Assembly (NCBI GenBank): GCA_016169945.1
Contig: JADLSH010000282.1
Location: 186,001-250,000 of the forward strand
Length of the DNA: 64,000 nucleotides
Direction: 5' to 3'
Origin: Trachythela sp. YZ-2020
Lineage: Eukaryota; Cnidaria; Anthozoa; Malacalcyonacea; Clavulariidae
Shown piece after piece: positions 1 through 12,500 of the stretch. How positions within the stretch are numbered: the stretch's first letter is position 1; every line of letters begins with the position of its first letter. A program made the position numbers and the translations under genes. The notes below the pieces were generated by a model that saw nothing but the letters and a program-made list of their open reading frames with translations, searched no databases and was not told where the DNA came from.

Positions 1-126
1 TTGTCCCCATGCGATGATCTATTCCTTCACAGTAGTAACATAACGCATTAACGCCTGAAGTTAAAGAGGTTCTTTTCACCCTTATCAATCACTTCCAGCA
101 CTGTCAGGTATATCCTTGTTTCCATA

Positions 127-2554
127 TTAACTACAATTATGCAAATATGCTAAATCGCGTGTATCACCTCGCGGCGTTTTAAGGCGAGATGCTATCTCAG
201 GATACGTCCGCAAGAGCTGTACCTGTAAAGGTGTTCTCTCTTGATAATCTCTAGCTCCCATATCAGCATCATAAGCCAACAACATCTTAAGTGAGAGACA
301 AGCATCATTCTTTGCCGCAAAATGTATCGGAGACTGTCCTTCTCCTGTTGTCTTGATGTTCACATCGGCGCCATTATTGATAAGAAATTCTACCATCTTC
401 GCGTAGTCTACAGCAGATGCTACATGCAGTGGGGCTCGACCATATTTGTCTTGTTGATCTATACGTGCACCTTAAGAAATAAAGACAAAACATTTTCAAA
501 ATTGTAGATAGGCAACTTCTTGCCTCAAAAGTATTAGTATATTATTTCCATCCTGCATACATTGCCATTGTTTGAAATCGGGGATGAGATAATCTATAGC
601 TGCTAGGCTCTCTAACGATATGCTAGTAATAACAGAGTCAGAGCACACCAATATTGAAGAAAACAAAATGAGTAAAATAATGGATACCACAAACTCAAAA
701 CCACAAGTTCTGTTCTGAATGTTGACAAGAACCCCCCAGACTATGAAAGAGGGCTGGCTCTGTCAAGGTAATGCAAGAAATATTCCACACCTTCGCACCC
801 AAGTAATTTCATTATACTGCTAATGTGTCTTCTCATCAAAACGTTGTAAATTATTTGTATATATACTAGAAATAGTCTACATAATTTACGGTTTGTAATG
901 TTAAGATAATGTATTTTTGATAATATACTTACCAACTCACCATCATTTTATTGTTAGGCAAGTACTAAGGTACATCTAGGTGTTAAATTGTCAACCCCTT
1001 TTCGGGATTAAGTGTCTCATTTCACTTTCATTAGATTTAGTAGTTTAATATTTGACATATTTTTCGTATATTTAGTTCTAAATGATTAATTTTAATAATA
1101 GATTTCATTATTCTCACCATTCTTAAGCAAGAACTGGGCGACATCTAAATGCCAACTTCTCGATACTTCATGAAATATCGTCTGACCATGTTTATCTCGC
1201 GCATTAATGTCCGCTCCATTCTTCAGTAAAGATTCCACGAAGGAGAAGTCAAATGTATCGTTGTCATTATTTGAGCTTGCTAATTGAGCTATGTAATGAA
1301 TCAGTGCATGGTTCCTGAACAAAAAACGAAAATATATATTTACCAAAAATATTTGAAAATTGAGCATTTTTCCAGTTTAGCAGGAAATACAAATCTAAAT
1401 AGAAGATATTCAAAGACTTCATAAACCTTCGCCTGGAAGTTTAGTCAAGTAACTAGTGCATAAATTCACCATGCACTAATAATTGTCCTGTCATTCAATC
1501 AATTTGTCATTGGCCTATATGCCAGTTAGCTCCACAATTCTTTATGATAATATTTTTTGTCGTCGTCCTTACAGACAAAGACCCATACATTAAGTTTCGG
1601 GTTTTTAGGACCAATCTTCCTGAAAAATACAACAAGAACTTCGACGTTTCGAACGAAGGGCTTCGTCTGGAAGTTAGTGGACGAAGGGCCTTCGCTCGAG
1701 ACATCGAAGTTCTTGTTTTATTTTTCACCTATATCAGTAGATTGTAGACTAAATATCTGATACACAGAAGACAAGCTAAATATTTCAAATCGTCAGCAAC
1801 AACTGGAGTGATATATCGGAAAAATGCAGTGGAAAGCGCAAACGTTATATACATGGAATATGCAGATCACCAAAAACATGTCAGCCTATATTTATTTCAT
1901 CTTCTTTTGACGCTTTGAATTTCTCATGCTCATAAATAATTCATGAGACAAAGGCAATACTAGGGCGATTACTAGGGCGATTACTAGGGCGATTACTAGG
2001 GCGATTACTAGGGCGATTAAGGTAGGGGAATCAACTGGAATTTTGCGTTGAATTTGTTTTAAAACACTGGCAAATTGTGGAAATTCCATTAATCGCCAGA
2101 TGTCGTTATTGTATTGATATTAAATTGCCCGAATGTAGTTTAAATACATTGAATGCCCCGTTTTTGAAGGCTCTACACGACGTTTAGAACACGACATTAT
2201 ATTCAACTATCTCTCATGTATGGTATTATACCTTATAATTTCTTCATTGTGACCTTACCTGACTTTAACAGTAGCTCCCATTCCCTTCCCTCTATCATCT
2301 TCAGTGTCCTCTAAATCACTCTCCAGTACTGCATGCATTGCTTGGTTTGTCTTCTTACTCGCCCCAGGGATCTCCTGCATCAACATCTCTTCATACTTCA
2401 TGTAACGTTTCCTGGTCTGCCGTTTGGGTGTCAGTTTCTGCCAGTCATTTGCAATTCTTCTCACGATCGTCAAATTACGTTCGTTAAGCACTTTCACAGG
2501 GGGACCGTTCTCCATCTTGTCTGGTTTTGATGAACTACCGGACTGGTTTTGCAT
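127..2554 (-). CDS. Ankyrin-repeat protein, three exons
   Basis: I read one spliced gene. Exon 1 is 2554-2259, starts with ATG and ends at a GTAAGG donor. Exon 2 is 1314-1118, with a T-rich TTCAG acceptor and a GTGAGA donor. Exon 3 is 470-127, with acceptor TTCTTAAG and a stop. Phases agree at both junctions and the total of 837 nt is exactly 279 codons (278 residues). Exon 1 encodes a charged, low-complexity N-terminus. Exons 2 and 3 encode about four ankyrin repeats: NGADINARDKHGQT, DKYGRAPLHVAS, GQSPIHFAAKND and ERTPLQVQ are diagnostic. The exon 2/3 junction falls inside a repeat and rebuilds it. There is no signal peptide or membrane segment, so a cytosolic protein-binding role is likely, but the partner is unknown. 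The gene model is inferred from splice signals and phase only. Confidence 0.75.
1632..1716. repeat. Inverted repeat in intron 1 of the ankyrin gene
   Basis: Arms of about 28 bp (1632-1660 and 1689-1716), rich in CTTCG/CGAAG, face each other across a short loop. A related CTTCGCTCGAAACGTC-like stretch recurs near 4810-4835, so this is a small dispersed fold-back repeat. Confidence 0.6.
1958..2017. repeat. 12-bp tandem repeat, five copies
   Basis: Five exact tandem copies of TACTAGGGCGAT lie inside intron 1 of the ankyrin gene. Their exactness suggests recent slippage. Confidence 0.9.
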
Positions 2555-5540
2555 GGCTGGTTAAATCTCCAACGCCTTCAACGAAGAAAGATAAGAGATA
2601 CACTGGAATTTTTCCCAAAATCCTTACTATCAAAATAGTATATTTGTTTCCTAGTTGGAAATAGTATGAAAATAGCAATTAGTATTGAGATTGAACTGAC
2701 TCCAGAGAAATTGCTATGGATATATACTATGTGTATAATATGGAAATAATATGGAAATACTAAGGAGATAGCATTTCTATCCATACTATTAATTCCATAT
2801 AAGGTGGATTTTAAACAATTTCCAAGTGATATATCATGGTGGAATACCGAAATTTTCCAGCCAAAAACGTCTGAAAAAAACCTTTCGTTGCGACCCTTTT
2901 ACTCTGCTTTATGAGAATCTCATTTTGGGTATTTCACCCCGACATTCGGCGGGTATTGTCGATCATTACAACCTGAAACATCTTCGATGCTGATTCTTGC
3001 GGCCAATTTTATATCTGAAGTTATTGTAATGTTCAGGATTGAGACAGGAAGGAGACAGGTTTGCAGACGCGTAATTAACCGGCGGTTTCTGAGATATTTT
3101 TTACAATGGCTTTGCAGACTCTAATCCGACGAAGCTGTGTTCTTTACTCCTGACGTATATATTCGGCTATACTAGCATGGGATATTCCAGGGACGAGTTT
3201 CTAAAAATATTTTGTGGGGAAATGCAGTTTTGTTTCATATAGTTCATTAAAACCAGCAAAGTGAAATTCAAGTCGAGCTGTTTGTATTACGATTCTATTA
3301 AGTAAGGCATCTAATATAAGATTTTCCCAAACAATGAACTAAAATCTCTTCAATAAATAATCTTATCAATCCACAATATCATTTTCTCTCTGAATATTAT
3401 TGATGTTTACATTATGAGGTAATACTTCATAACCACTTTAAACAGCACCGGTACCGACCTACTTAATGTCTCACAATCGTCAATAGATGTCTAAACCAAA
3501 CGTTAATAATTATGTGATAACATTCCACTTAATTTTTGCATCTTTCCCACCAGCCACCTTTCTTCTCAGTCCTAATGAATGTATAATAGGAGCGTGTTTT
3601 GGTTGACGGAATGCCAAAGAGTGCTCAGCTCGATATCATACACGATGGAGTCCACTACCGCTGTTTCGTGCAATACAGTCTAGAGTGCCTGGAGTCTACC
3701 TGATAAGTGATTTATTGCACGAAACAGCGGTACTGGAGGCCTCGAGGTAAGCGAAAACTTTACAAAACATACTCTGAACAAAAGCATCTGGTGCGCTCAT
3801 GATTTTAGGAACAAACAAGAAACGCTCTACATCACCGCATATCGTGTATTCTTTATTTTTACATAAATCTTCAGTGCAGAAGGGCATTTGTTCGGAGACC
3901 GGAGTATGTTCTGCGCGGATTGGTGGGCATTAAAAGCGCGCAGAAAACGAGTCATCGTTCTACGGTCTTTGCCCAAGACTGTAGTTTCTATTTAAGAAAA
4001 ATAAACGTGACCGCTTATCGAGTGAGTAGAAATTTTTCAATTTTGAGTTTTTTTAAGTGCAGGTAGGCTTCAAGCGCACACGAATTCTGGAGTCCAACAA
4101 ATGCAATAAGGCATTTAATAAAGAAAACACAGCAAAAATATAGACAGAATATTTAATTTAAAAATAAATTTATTCCTATTTAATCGTCAATGGCCATCAT
4201 ATGAGATATATTAAGGGTGAGGTTTAGTGTTTGGAATTATTAAGGTTAGGGTAAATGTTATCACTCATTATATATTAATGTCGAAGACAGAATCTTGAAA
4301 CAAGATCTTGAAAAGCAATCTTATATTTGAACTACTTATCAGCTTTAACCAACAAACCTTCTATCTATTATATCCCCGCCCCCTCCAGTAATTCATGGAA
4401 ATTTATTGAGCATCTGCCCCTCTTTAAAACGAATAATTCATTTGACAGGAAAGTTTATTTCAGTTGTTCTTGAACTTCGAGATCAAAATGTTGCATGTTT
4501 TACATTTCATAGGGCATGTAAACATTGTGATCTAAATGAACATGGGAACGAACAACATTTTTTAATGTCATGCAAAAACAATTTATTGATAATCTATGTA
4601 AAATAAATAGTTCATTCTGCTCATTTGTCCCCAAGATCTTTTTATATATACTATGGCTATACAAGACACAACAATAATTAATTTAGTTGCTAAATACTGT
4701 TGTGACATTCTTTGGAAGTATTTGGAAGTTCATAGATTGTGTTATATAATTTAGTTTTATATATTTGTATGTTAGATTGTAGTAGATTTTATGTATGTAT
4801 CCATTATAAATATATTCGCTCGAAACGTCAAAGTTCTTATTGTATTGTACAGGTAGTTTTACACAACTCAACCGCCGAATCTTCGTTATACTCTTCGTTA
4901 TTCGTTATATATTTGTTATTATTTTACAATTTCATATCAATTTTTCCTTATATTTCATTTTACAAATCATATATAAAGGTAAAATATATTTGTTTAAATA
5001 GATAAACGCTTATGCACACTATAGAATGCCGTTGAAAGCAACAATTATCTGTTTGAATATATCTAATATCTCATATAATAAACTTGATCCTGTTAAATTA
5101 TGTTAATGTGTTTCAATCTGTTAATCGAAATATTTCCACCGCTATATTTTCTCGCCTCTCCAATTCGCCTCCTTTCCCATTAACCCCCTCCAATGAATAG
5201 CTCGCCCTCCCCCCCTGGGAAGTTACAAGCATTCACGGTAACTAAGTCATCACTACATGCATGCATGTTGTGTGTTTCTTTATTAGATTAGCAAAATCTC
5301 GTTGTAAAGTATCACATCAACTTCAGTCGTATACACAATTGTTTTAGCCTTTTTCTGTCAGCCTTTTACACATGAACAATAGCAATCAAATAGAGTACCA
5401 GTTATGGACAAATGACTTTCTTATCGTTCGTCTATTGTATTTAAAGCTCCCGCCAACACTCAATGTAGAAAGATAGATCACTCAACTAAACTTCAAAACA
5501 GCGCCAAAAGACGACAACTTCGAAAAATATAAGAGAAACG
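2555..5540. other. Gene-poor stretch upstream of the ankyrin gene
   Basis: AT-rich sequence without a convincing coding region; short ORFs lack family signals or codon bias. It contains one perfect inverted repeat (3656-3675 with 3713-3732), annotated separately. I see no RNA gene I can support. Confidence 0.5.
3656..3732. repeat. Perfect 20-bp inverted repeat of a dispersed family
   Basis: The arms TACCGCTGTTTCGTGCAATA and its complement flank a 37-bp loop. The following CCTCGAGGTAAGCGAAAACT (3740-3759) recurs exactly at 28475-28494 next to a similar TATTGC-TGAAACAG arm, so both belong to one repeat family. Confidence 0.7.
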
Positions 5541-5589
5541 GATTGTGAGAACAGAAATCTTGAAGGAGTGTTTAGACATCCTCTTTCAA

Positions 5590-6270
5590 AAACTCGTCTT
5601 CTTTAATTCTTTAATTTTAACATGGTTATCTTTCATCAGAATCTGGTTATTCTTCAACTGTTGTGAAGTATGGGATGTGTTTGGTGCAACACAATCAAAA
5701 CGACTCCAAAAACTGCAAAATAGAGCTGCTAGGACTGATTATAATGAACATGAGCAATGACGTAAATCATTCTACTGCTTTACATGCATTGGGTTGGGAG
5801 CCACTCGAAACAGAAAGGAAGAAAGCTAAAACAAAAATGATGTATAAACTATTAAATAATATGGGTCCCAAATCACTCACTAATATTTTTTCATACAAAA
5901 ATGAGAAAATCGACTACAACCTTCGGGACATTTCAAGTGGTCTTAGTTTACCAAAACCACGTACTAACAATATGAAAAATAGTTTTATGTATGACGGAGC
6001 ACACCTTTGGAATTCCATTCCCAAAGCAATTAGGGAGAGCAGATCTCTTTCTTCCTTTCAAAATAAAATCGCTGCTCACATAAATGAGTACAAAGTAAAT
6101 TGATTACCTGTAAATAGTCTAACAACGTTATTATTATGTAAATAATTTAAAAATAGCTCTAAATTGTAACATTTTTTATTTTTTGCACACGCCCCTCGTG
6201 GAAATCAGCTTCGGTTGACGAGGTCAGCGTGTATAAATAAAGTTTTCTATCTATCTATCTATCTACTCAA
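5590..6270 (+). pseudogene. 3' end of a non-LTR retrotransposon (CR1/L2-like)
   Basis: Only the C-terminal part of a LINE reverse-transcriptase polyprotein remains, in two frames joined near 5740: first a RLQKLQNRAAR motif, the conserved segment after the RT thumb, then FMYDGAHLWNSIPKAIRE and a stop at about 6103. A short 3' UTR ends in a (TCTA)n microsatellite at about 6247-6267, typical of such elements. The 5' part is lost, as expected from incomplete target-primed reverse transcription. The motif MYDGAxxWNSxP is shared with the LINE end at 60.2 kb, so both are from related families. Not functional. Confidence 0.8.
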
Positions 6271-7520
6271 TCCTAATTTAATGTAATTTCTATCACTGCA
6301 CATAAACAATAAACAATAGGGAGTCTGCCAGACCGGAGACTACTGGTACTCCCCAGGAAATTTTACGGATGGCTGCACCAATTAGACTGACTAAAAATAC
6401 AACCATGCCTGCCCAGTATTTAAGGCAATCATGCATTAATGAACCGATTTTTATTGAAACCGATATGAACATGTTATCAGATATTTTCAAATGTTATATC
6501 ACTGCAAAACAGTTTAGTGTTTATCACTGCGCAATTTTCCTTTATCACGTACTGCACAAATTGATTATCACAGCTGGGTATCACAGCTGATAGGTATTAT
6601 AGATATGCTGATAATAAACTAAATTAAAGGACATACGACATGGATTTTACGTTGTAATAATTATAATTTATCAGAAAGAACTTTTAAAATAATTTGTAAC
6701 GTTTTCTAAAGTTTCCCCATATCTCTCCGTTTTCGAGATATTGATGTTCCCTTTGATTTGTAAATGGCACAACTTTTCACGTCACATTGCAAAACGAAGT
6801 TTTTGAATTATCAGTAAATATTTTTCCAATTTTTAGTAAAATCACATAAAACTTGGTTCGTTGCGTATCTATAGCATCTCGTCAAACTTGTCAAATCATC
6901 CTAGTTTTGTTAAAGGAAATAGAACTTGTGAAGTACGTGACGTAGAAATTTGTCTAATTTGCATTTCAGACTACTAACATCTCGAGACGGAAAAGCAATG
7001 TACAATAAAAAAATTCTATAGAATATTATACCATTATCTTCAAAGATCCTTCGTACAAAAGTACATTTAGGGGCTGTTTACATGAGCCCAGTTAAACAGA
7101 CGCCTGGCTACATACTAATTTCACTTTACATGAAAACAGGGCAAACGGGGCGCCCTATCAGCCGGGCTGAAATTTTTATCCAGTGAGTTCCATATATTTC
7201 TGGAGTAAGAACACGAAATTAGGGTTAGGGATTGGGTTGGGATTGGGATCTTTATCAAAGAGATATGATATATAGGTGCGCGAAACATGAGGGTATTACC
7301 ATGCAATTTTTCCATGTAAAGTCTTCGGTCCAAGTAAGCGGCTAGCAAAAATACCTCGTTTAACACAACAATATTATTTCTTAAGTTATTCTTCTTGCTT
7401 AAGTAGTTATAATTCGAAAATTTGTCCAATAAAGCATTAATTTGACTTTCGTGACAAACCTGCACTATTAATTAACTCGTAAACACGTTTTCCCGCCAAT
7501 TTTGCCGCTTGTTAACGTCT
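6270..7520. other. No gene recognised
   Basis: AT-rich sequence with short unconvincing ORFs. No repeat, RNA gene or element end stands out by eye. Confidence 0.4.
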
Positions 7521-7523
7521 CAG

Positions 7524-8095
7524 CCCGGTTAACAGGGCCAGCCCGGCCAACAGGGCCAGCCCGGCTAACAGGGCCAGCCCGGCCAACAGGGCCAGCCCGG
7601 CCAACAGGGCCAGCCCGGCTAACAGGGCCAGCCCGGCTAACAGGGCCAGCCCGGCTAGCTAAATGGATTGCCAATAAATGGAGCCAACAGGGGCCAGCCA
7701 CAGGGCTGGTGCCCAGTTAATTACAGCTGGGTCACACAGGGCCAAAGCTGGTCAACAGGGCTAGCTCCACTAATGTCAACAGGCCAGCCTGAGCTCCGGT
7801 CAACAGGGCCAGCCTGGCTAACAGGGCCAGCCTGGCTAACAGGGCCAGCCTGGCTAACAGGGCCCACAATAGGGCCAGTCGCCTGGCCACAGGCCAGCCT
7901 GCAAGCCGGCCATATTAGGCGCAGTCAGCTCGGCCAACAGGGCCAGCCTCGCCTCCGAACAGCCAGTCTGGCCAACAGGTTGCCCACAGCCTGGCCAACA
8001 GGGCCAGCCTGTTGGCCCAAAGCCTGGCCAGGGCAGTTTGGCGGCTAGCCTGGGCTAACAGGACCTGGCAAGGGCAAGTCTGGCTAGCTGGACCT
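7524..8095. repeat. GC-rich minisatellite (18-bp unit and decayed copies)
   Basis: Near-identical 18-bp units (CAGGGCCAGCCCGGCTAA and variants) run head to tail at 7524-7660. More diverged copies with the core CAGGGCCAGCCTGG continue to about 8095. The composition is sharply GC-rich within AT-rich surroundings. Long open frames on both strands here (Gly-Pro-Ala-Arg and similar) come from the repeat and are not genes. Confidence 0.9.
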
Positions 8096-8250
8096 GAATG
8101 ATGTAATTTTCGTGCATTAGACCCTTTCATAATTTACAATTCGGGATTTACGTTTCTCTCTGTGAGTTGTGACAGCTCCTCAAACTCTTTTAGCGTGTCA
8201 CATGCTGCAAGAGATTTCAAAAAAATATAACAAGATATCGGCCAGAATAT

Positions 8251-8436
8251 ACAATTACTTTATGGTTTCCGTGTTTGGATGGCCTGATCCAAACACGCGG
8301 GAATGTTGCGAGAGTTAAGAAAGCGCGCGAAATCTCGAGCCGAAGGCGAGTGATTTTGCGAGCTTTTCTTAACTCGAGCAACATTCCCAAGTGTTTGGAT
8401 CAGGCCATCCAAACACGGAAACCATAAAGTAATTGT
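8251..8436. mobile_element. Palindromic MITE, about 186 bp
   Basis: Near-perfect arms of about 45 bp begin ACAATTACTTTATGGTTTCC and contain GTGTTTGGATGGCCTGAT. They flank a GC-rich centre holding CTCGAGCCGAAGGCGAG. A third partial arm of the same sequence occurs at 8467-8486, showing nested or repeated insertion. No coding capacity. I could not define a clear target duplication. Confidence 0.75.
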
Positions 8437-8499
8437 TTTATAAAATAACAACAACACGATAGTCTTCCGTGTTTGGATGGCCTGATTTCCATCAATCAG

Positions 8500-9114
8500 A
8501 CGTTTCAGGTCGGGTTTCGACCAAACAGAGCACGCGTTATATACATGTTATTTTATAATGATAATTGTAAACCTTCAAGAATTACTGAGAAGTTCAAGGT
8601 CATTCATTTTGTGCTCAAATCCTGTTATCCAAAATTATTTCCCGGTGTAAAATTTTAAACATGATCACCAACGCAAATATTGGATGATTAATTGATATGG
8701 ATTCTTTTGCGGATTGATAAACTGAAACATCAACAAACAACAAAACTAATGGCTTGCAGGCCATAAAATTTAATAAAATGCTCTCTAAATTACACAACGA
8801 GCAAACGCTGGAAAAAAAATAAAAAATAGAGAGTCTAGAACAGCAGTGATATGTATATAGTATTAGTACAATGTTAAAGTTTAATAACGCAACTTTGATA
8901 AAAGATCATAAATTATCATTTTTAGTAACCGTGTGGTTTTGATATATAAGAGGCAATATACATTCAAGTGGTTAGATTTCGACGCGCATTTTAGGTGACG
9001 TAATCGAGTAACTAAATATCTGCAACTTGTAACAATATTAGATTTTCAAGCATGTCTTAGTGAAAATGTCTGCGAATGTCGTCCCATGTTGTTTAGCTGT
9101 AATGGCTCAACATT
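8500..9114. other. No gene recognised
   Basis: AT-rich sequence between two MITEs. No open frame shows family similarity. Confidence 0.4.
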
Positions 9115-9119
9115 ATGCA

Positions 9120-9568
9120 GGGTGTCCCCAAAAAATGCCCCCCGGCACTACCTTTTGTAGAATTACTATGTTACCTTGAATGGAAAATTCAGTGCATTTT
9201 CCTTTCCCTACACCGGGTTCTGCCTCATCCTTCATTAATTTTTACAGTTAATGAATTATCGACGTTAGCGACAACAAATTATGAGTTTCAGATTAGGGTG
9301 GTAGCCATTTCCTTTAAAAATCCTTTCTAATAGTCTCGAAATATGTTTATCCTAATTTCCGTAATTTGGACAAGTCACAATATTGGTGTCGCCACCTTAA
9401 GTGATTCTAGAAGGCAAATGGTCAGTTATTTTGATCAGACAAATACCAATGAATTGGCATGATACGTTTGTTATTCATTCCAGTGCAAACATTTGTATCT
9501 TAAATTAAAGCTAACGAGTTAAGTAATACCACAAAATATGCTGGGGGGGCATTTTTTCGGGGACACCC
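9120..9568. mobile_element. Non-autonomous DNA transposon, 449 bp
   Basis: Terminal inverted repeats GGGTGTCCCC(A/G)AAAAATGCCCCCC (about 24 bp) bound a non-coding interior. Both ends are flanked by ATGCA (9115-9119 and 9569-9573), which fits a 5-bp target-site duplication. No transposase is present, so it would have to be moved in trans. The superfamily is uncertain. Confidence 0.75.
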
Positions 9569-9573
9569 ATGCA

Positions 9574-12500
9574 GTATATTAACAATGTGCCTTGAAAATA
9601 GTTTTTGTTGCAAGTTGCAGCAATCTATTTAACGTTTCTCTTTTCTTTCTCAAGATCGCTTACTTGAATGTACACTAGAGTTTAATACCAATATATAACT
9701 ATTATGATATTTTAACATAATCGTTTAGAAATATTATTAACGGAAAATCTCCTATCAGTATAATCTTGAGATCGTGATGGAACGATTGCCAAAAATAATC
9801 ACGAAAACCACATTATGGCATTAGAAAGATGTCACGGAGAGGCTGTTTGTCACGAAACATTACGACATAAGGGCATTATAAGAAATGCAGTATAGATATA
9901 AAAGTCAAAATTTATCTACAACAAACAAAGCAAATATTGAGCGCTTTCCGAAAACTAACTGTTACTTTAAATTGTGGTTTTTAATGGACACGAGTATGAC
10001 ATTATACGTTTATAATTAATCAGTGATTTAGTTTTATGATGTTACTGTGCTGTTCAAGCTTTTTGTACAGTATGATTACACTAAAAAAATGTTTAGGCCA
10101 ATGCCTTGATTTGAGAACATACTATATACTGCTAACTTCATACAAAGACACGTCAAAACGCGCCAATATTAAATTATTTTGCACTGAAAAAAAATGTTTG
10201 CGGTTCTGCTCGCGATTTAATTAACGAGGGTTTTGCTGTTTTTGCACCTCAAACCAAGCTTACCTATAATTATACCCGATAACATGCTTGGCTTATATAA
10301 TTGATTATGAAATATATTGAGATTTTGTAGTTCAAATCTGGAGTTCAGCGTTAACCGTTGTGTAGATATGAAAAGAACTGTGGGCGTTGATACTCGTATA
10401 AATGTAAGAAACTCCTAAACAATATAGTCACATATGATTCCAGATGAGAAAAGTCCTTTATAATGTGTGAAACTATCCTAATTCCATATAATTATACAAG
10501 AATAATTTCACAATGTGAAACTGGTTATCACATAATTAATGACCTGTACTTTCACTATATGTGGAAGAATATATGAAACTCAAATTTCATATAATTATGT
10601 GAAAATTCTGAATATCGGATGTGAAATGTGGATTTCATGGATTTTTACCAATGTTCCAATTTGATATGTGGAATAGTATGTAAGGTGTTCATAAGGGATG
10701 AATCTCCTAATTTTACTCGCTCTTTTAATCCTATTTACGCTACATGAAAAGTAGCAAAATTCCTGTGATTTTAAACAGCCCCACAAGTTTTTCTTGCGAT
10801 TCTATCCGACATCCAGTCGATCTTGTTTGATTAATTGTTGCAACTGTTTCTACAAAGTTTAAAACGGGATCACGTGTACCAGCGAAAAATGAATGGAAAT
10901 ATCCAGGGAAAGAGTGCTGATTAAATGTAGGTCAAATGCCAACGAGAACTTCACATAGATCAAATCTCATCACCTCTCATCGGGATATCGTTTGTCAGTG
11001 GGTTTATACTGCTATAAGGGCGCGTTAATAATAAAAATATAATATTATCATAATTCAGGGAGATATGACGAGTAAACAACATGCATACACTGTATTGTCA
11101 TTCATTAAGATGAGGGAATCCAGATTTGGACCGGCATATTCTGCGAACCGGGATGGAAGCACTATAAAATAATTATGGGGTTAAAACACTTGAATGTGCC
11201 TTGGTGATTGAAAATGATGACGGTTGCGCTTTCCATCGAATAGTGATATTTTCAAACTGAGATTCTTGGATTGACCGTTGATTTGTATAAACCAGATTAA
11301 GGTTATAATTTATAGATTTTACTGCCTGTGGGTGGCATATCTGTAGTTTGAAAGCTTTTCAGAATTTTTACAAAGGTTAAAAAAATCAGATAGCGCAATC
11401 GGACCTAATACAGTCGACCGGGACGTTCGAATATGAAACTTGTCTTCTCCAGTAGTGACTCAATAGTTCAAAATTGTTGAGTGTCACTTCGGTTCGCTGA
11501 AAATGCAAAACCAAATTGGGACTCAACATCGTGTTTAAAGAAGCTTCGACTGAAAAATTAACACATTGTCAGCTGCTAATTTGGCATTTGCCTTCCACAC
11601 CTTACAATAGGAAACCCCGGGAGTTGATGATCGCCAGCCTAAAATGGTTAAGAATTGTTGCCGTTCCGAGCCCTTCGGCTGTAGCACCTTCGCTTCAAAC
11701 GTCGAATAATTTTTTTATCTTTTTATAGCCTGCAGAGTATAACAATCCTCTGTTTCTAATAGTTAAACTGCGGTGACGACGAATCCCCAAATTAAAATAG
11801 CTAATAATATGCCCTTCCATTGCAGAAATTGTACTTAAATACAAGATTAATATAATGACAAAGCTTTTAAATACGTTTATAGGAATAATATTTAAACCGC
11901 ACGAATGATTAGTGAAGAATTATTACGGGATTGCTGAATCAAATTGAAAAAGTGTGAATCGAAGGCAAAAAAGCATCCGTAGAAAAAACTTAAAAAGAGG
12001 CTTCAAGGCAGTTTTGTAATGAAACCATATTACTAATATATCTAGTCTAGGCGTCCATGCATTATATGTTTAGTAGAGGTTTGGGCAATCATCATTTTAG
12101 GAATATTTCTTGTGAACAAATATAGATGCAAACTTGTTTATACCACAAGGCACAAACATAGAATCAATTAGTTTTCCACTAAACTCACATCAAAACTCAT
12201 GCAAAACATATTAGTCAAATTTATAGGAACTATCCATAAAAAAGTACGGTTCTTACCTTGGCCAAATCAATCGAGAAAATTGAAAACGTTTCTTTCGATG
12301 TTTCTCTTAGCGTAGGCTGGTTAAAAAAACAGCGGTTTGGGAGAGTTTCTGGAGTAGATCTAAATTAATGCAGCGACAATAAACATCTGTCAATTATAAC
12401 ACAATATCCCGTCGCGTGGATGTAATGTAAGACTGAAGTGATAATTATTCAATGCAGTGTTGAAACTCATCTAGAATACCCTGGTTGACCAAGGTATTGA

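Noticed and set aside
2578..5005. Several 60-90 codon open frames in AT-rich DNA
   Set aside because: No codon bias, no domain, overlapping frames on both strands.
7468..8130. Overlapping open frames on both strands with Gly-Pro-Ala-Arg repeats
   Set aside because: They are products of the GC-rich minisatellite; no start context or domain.
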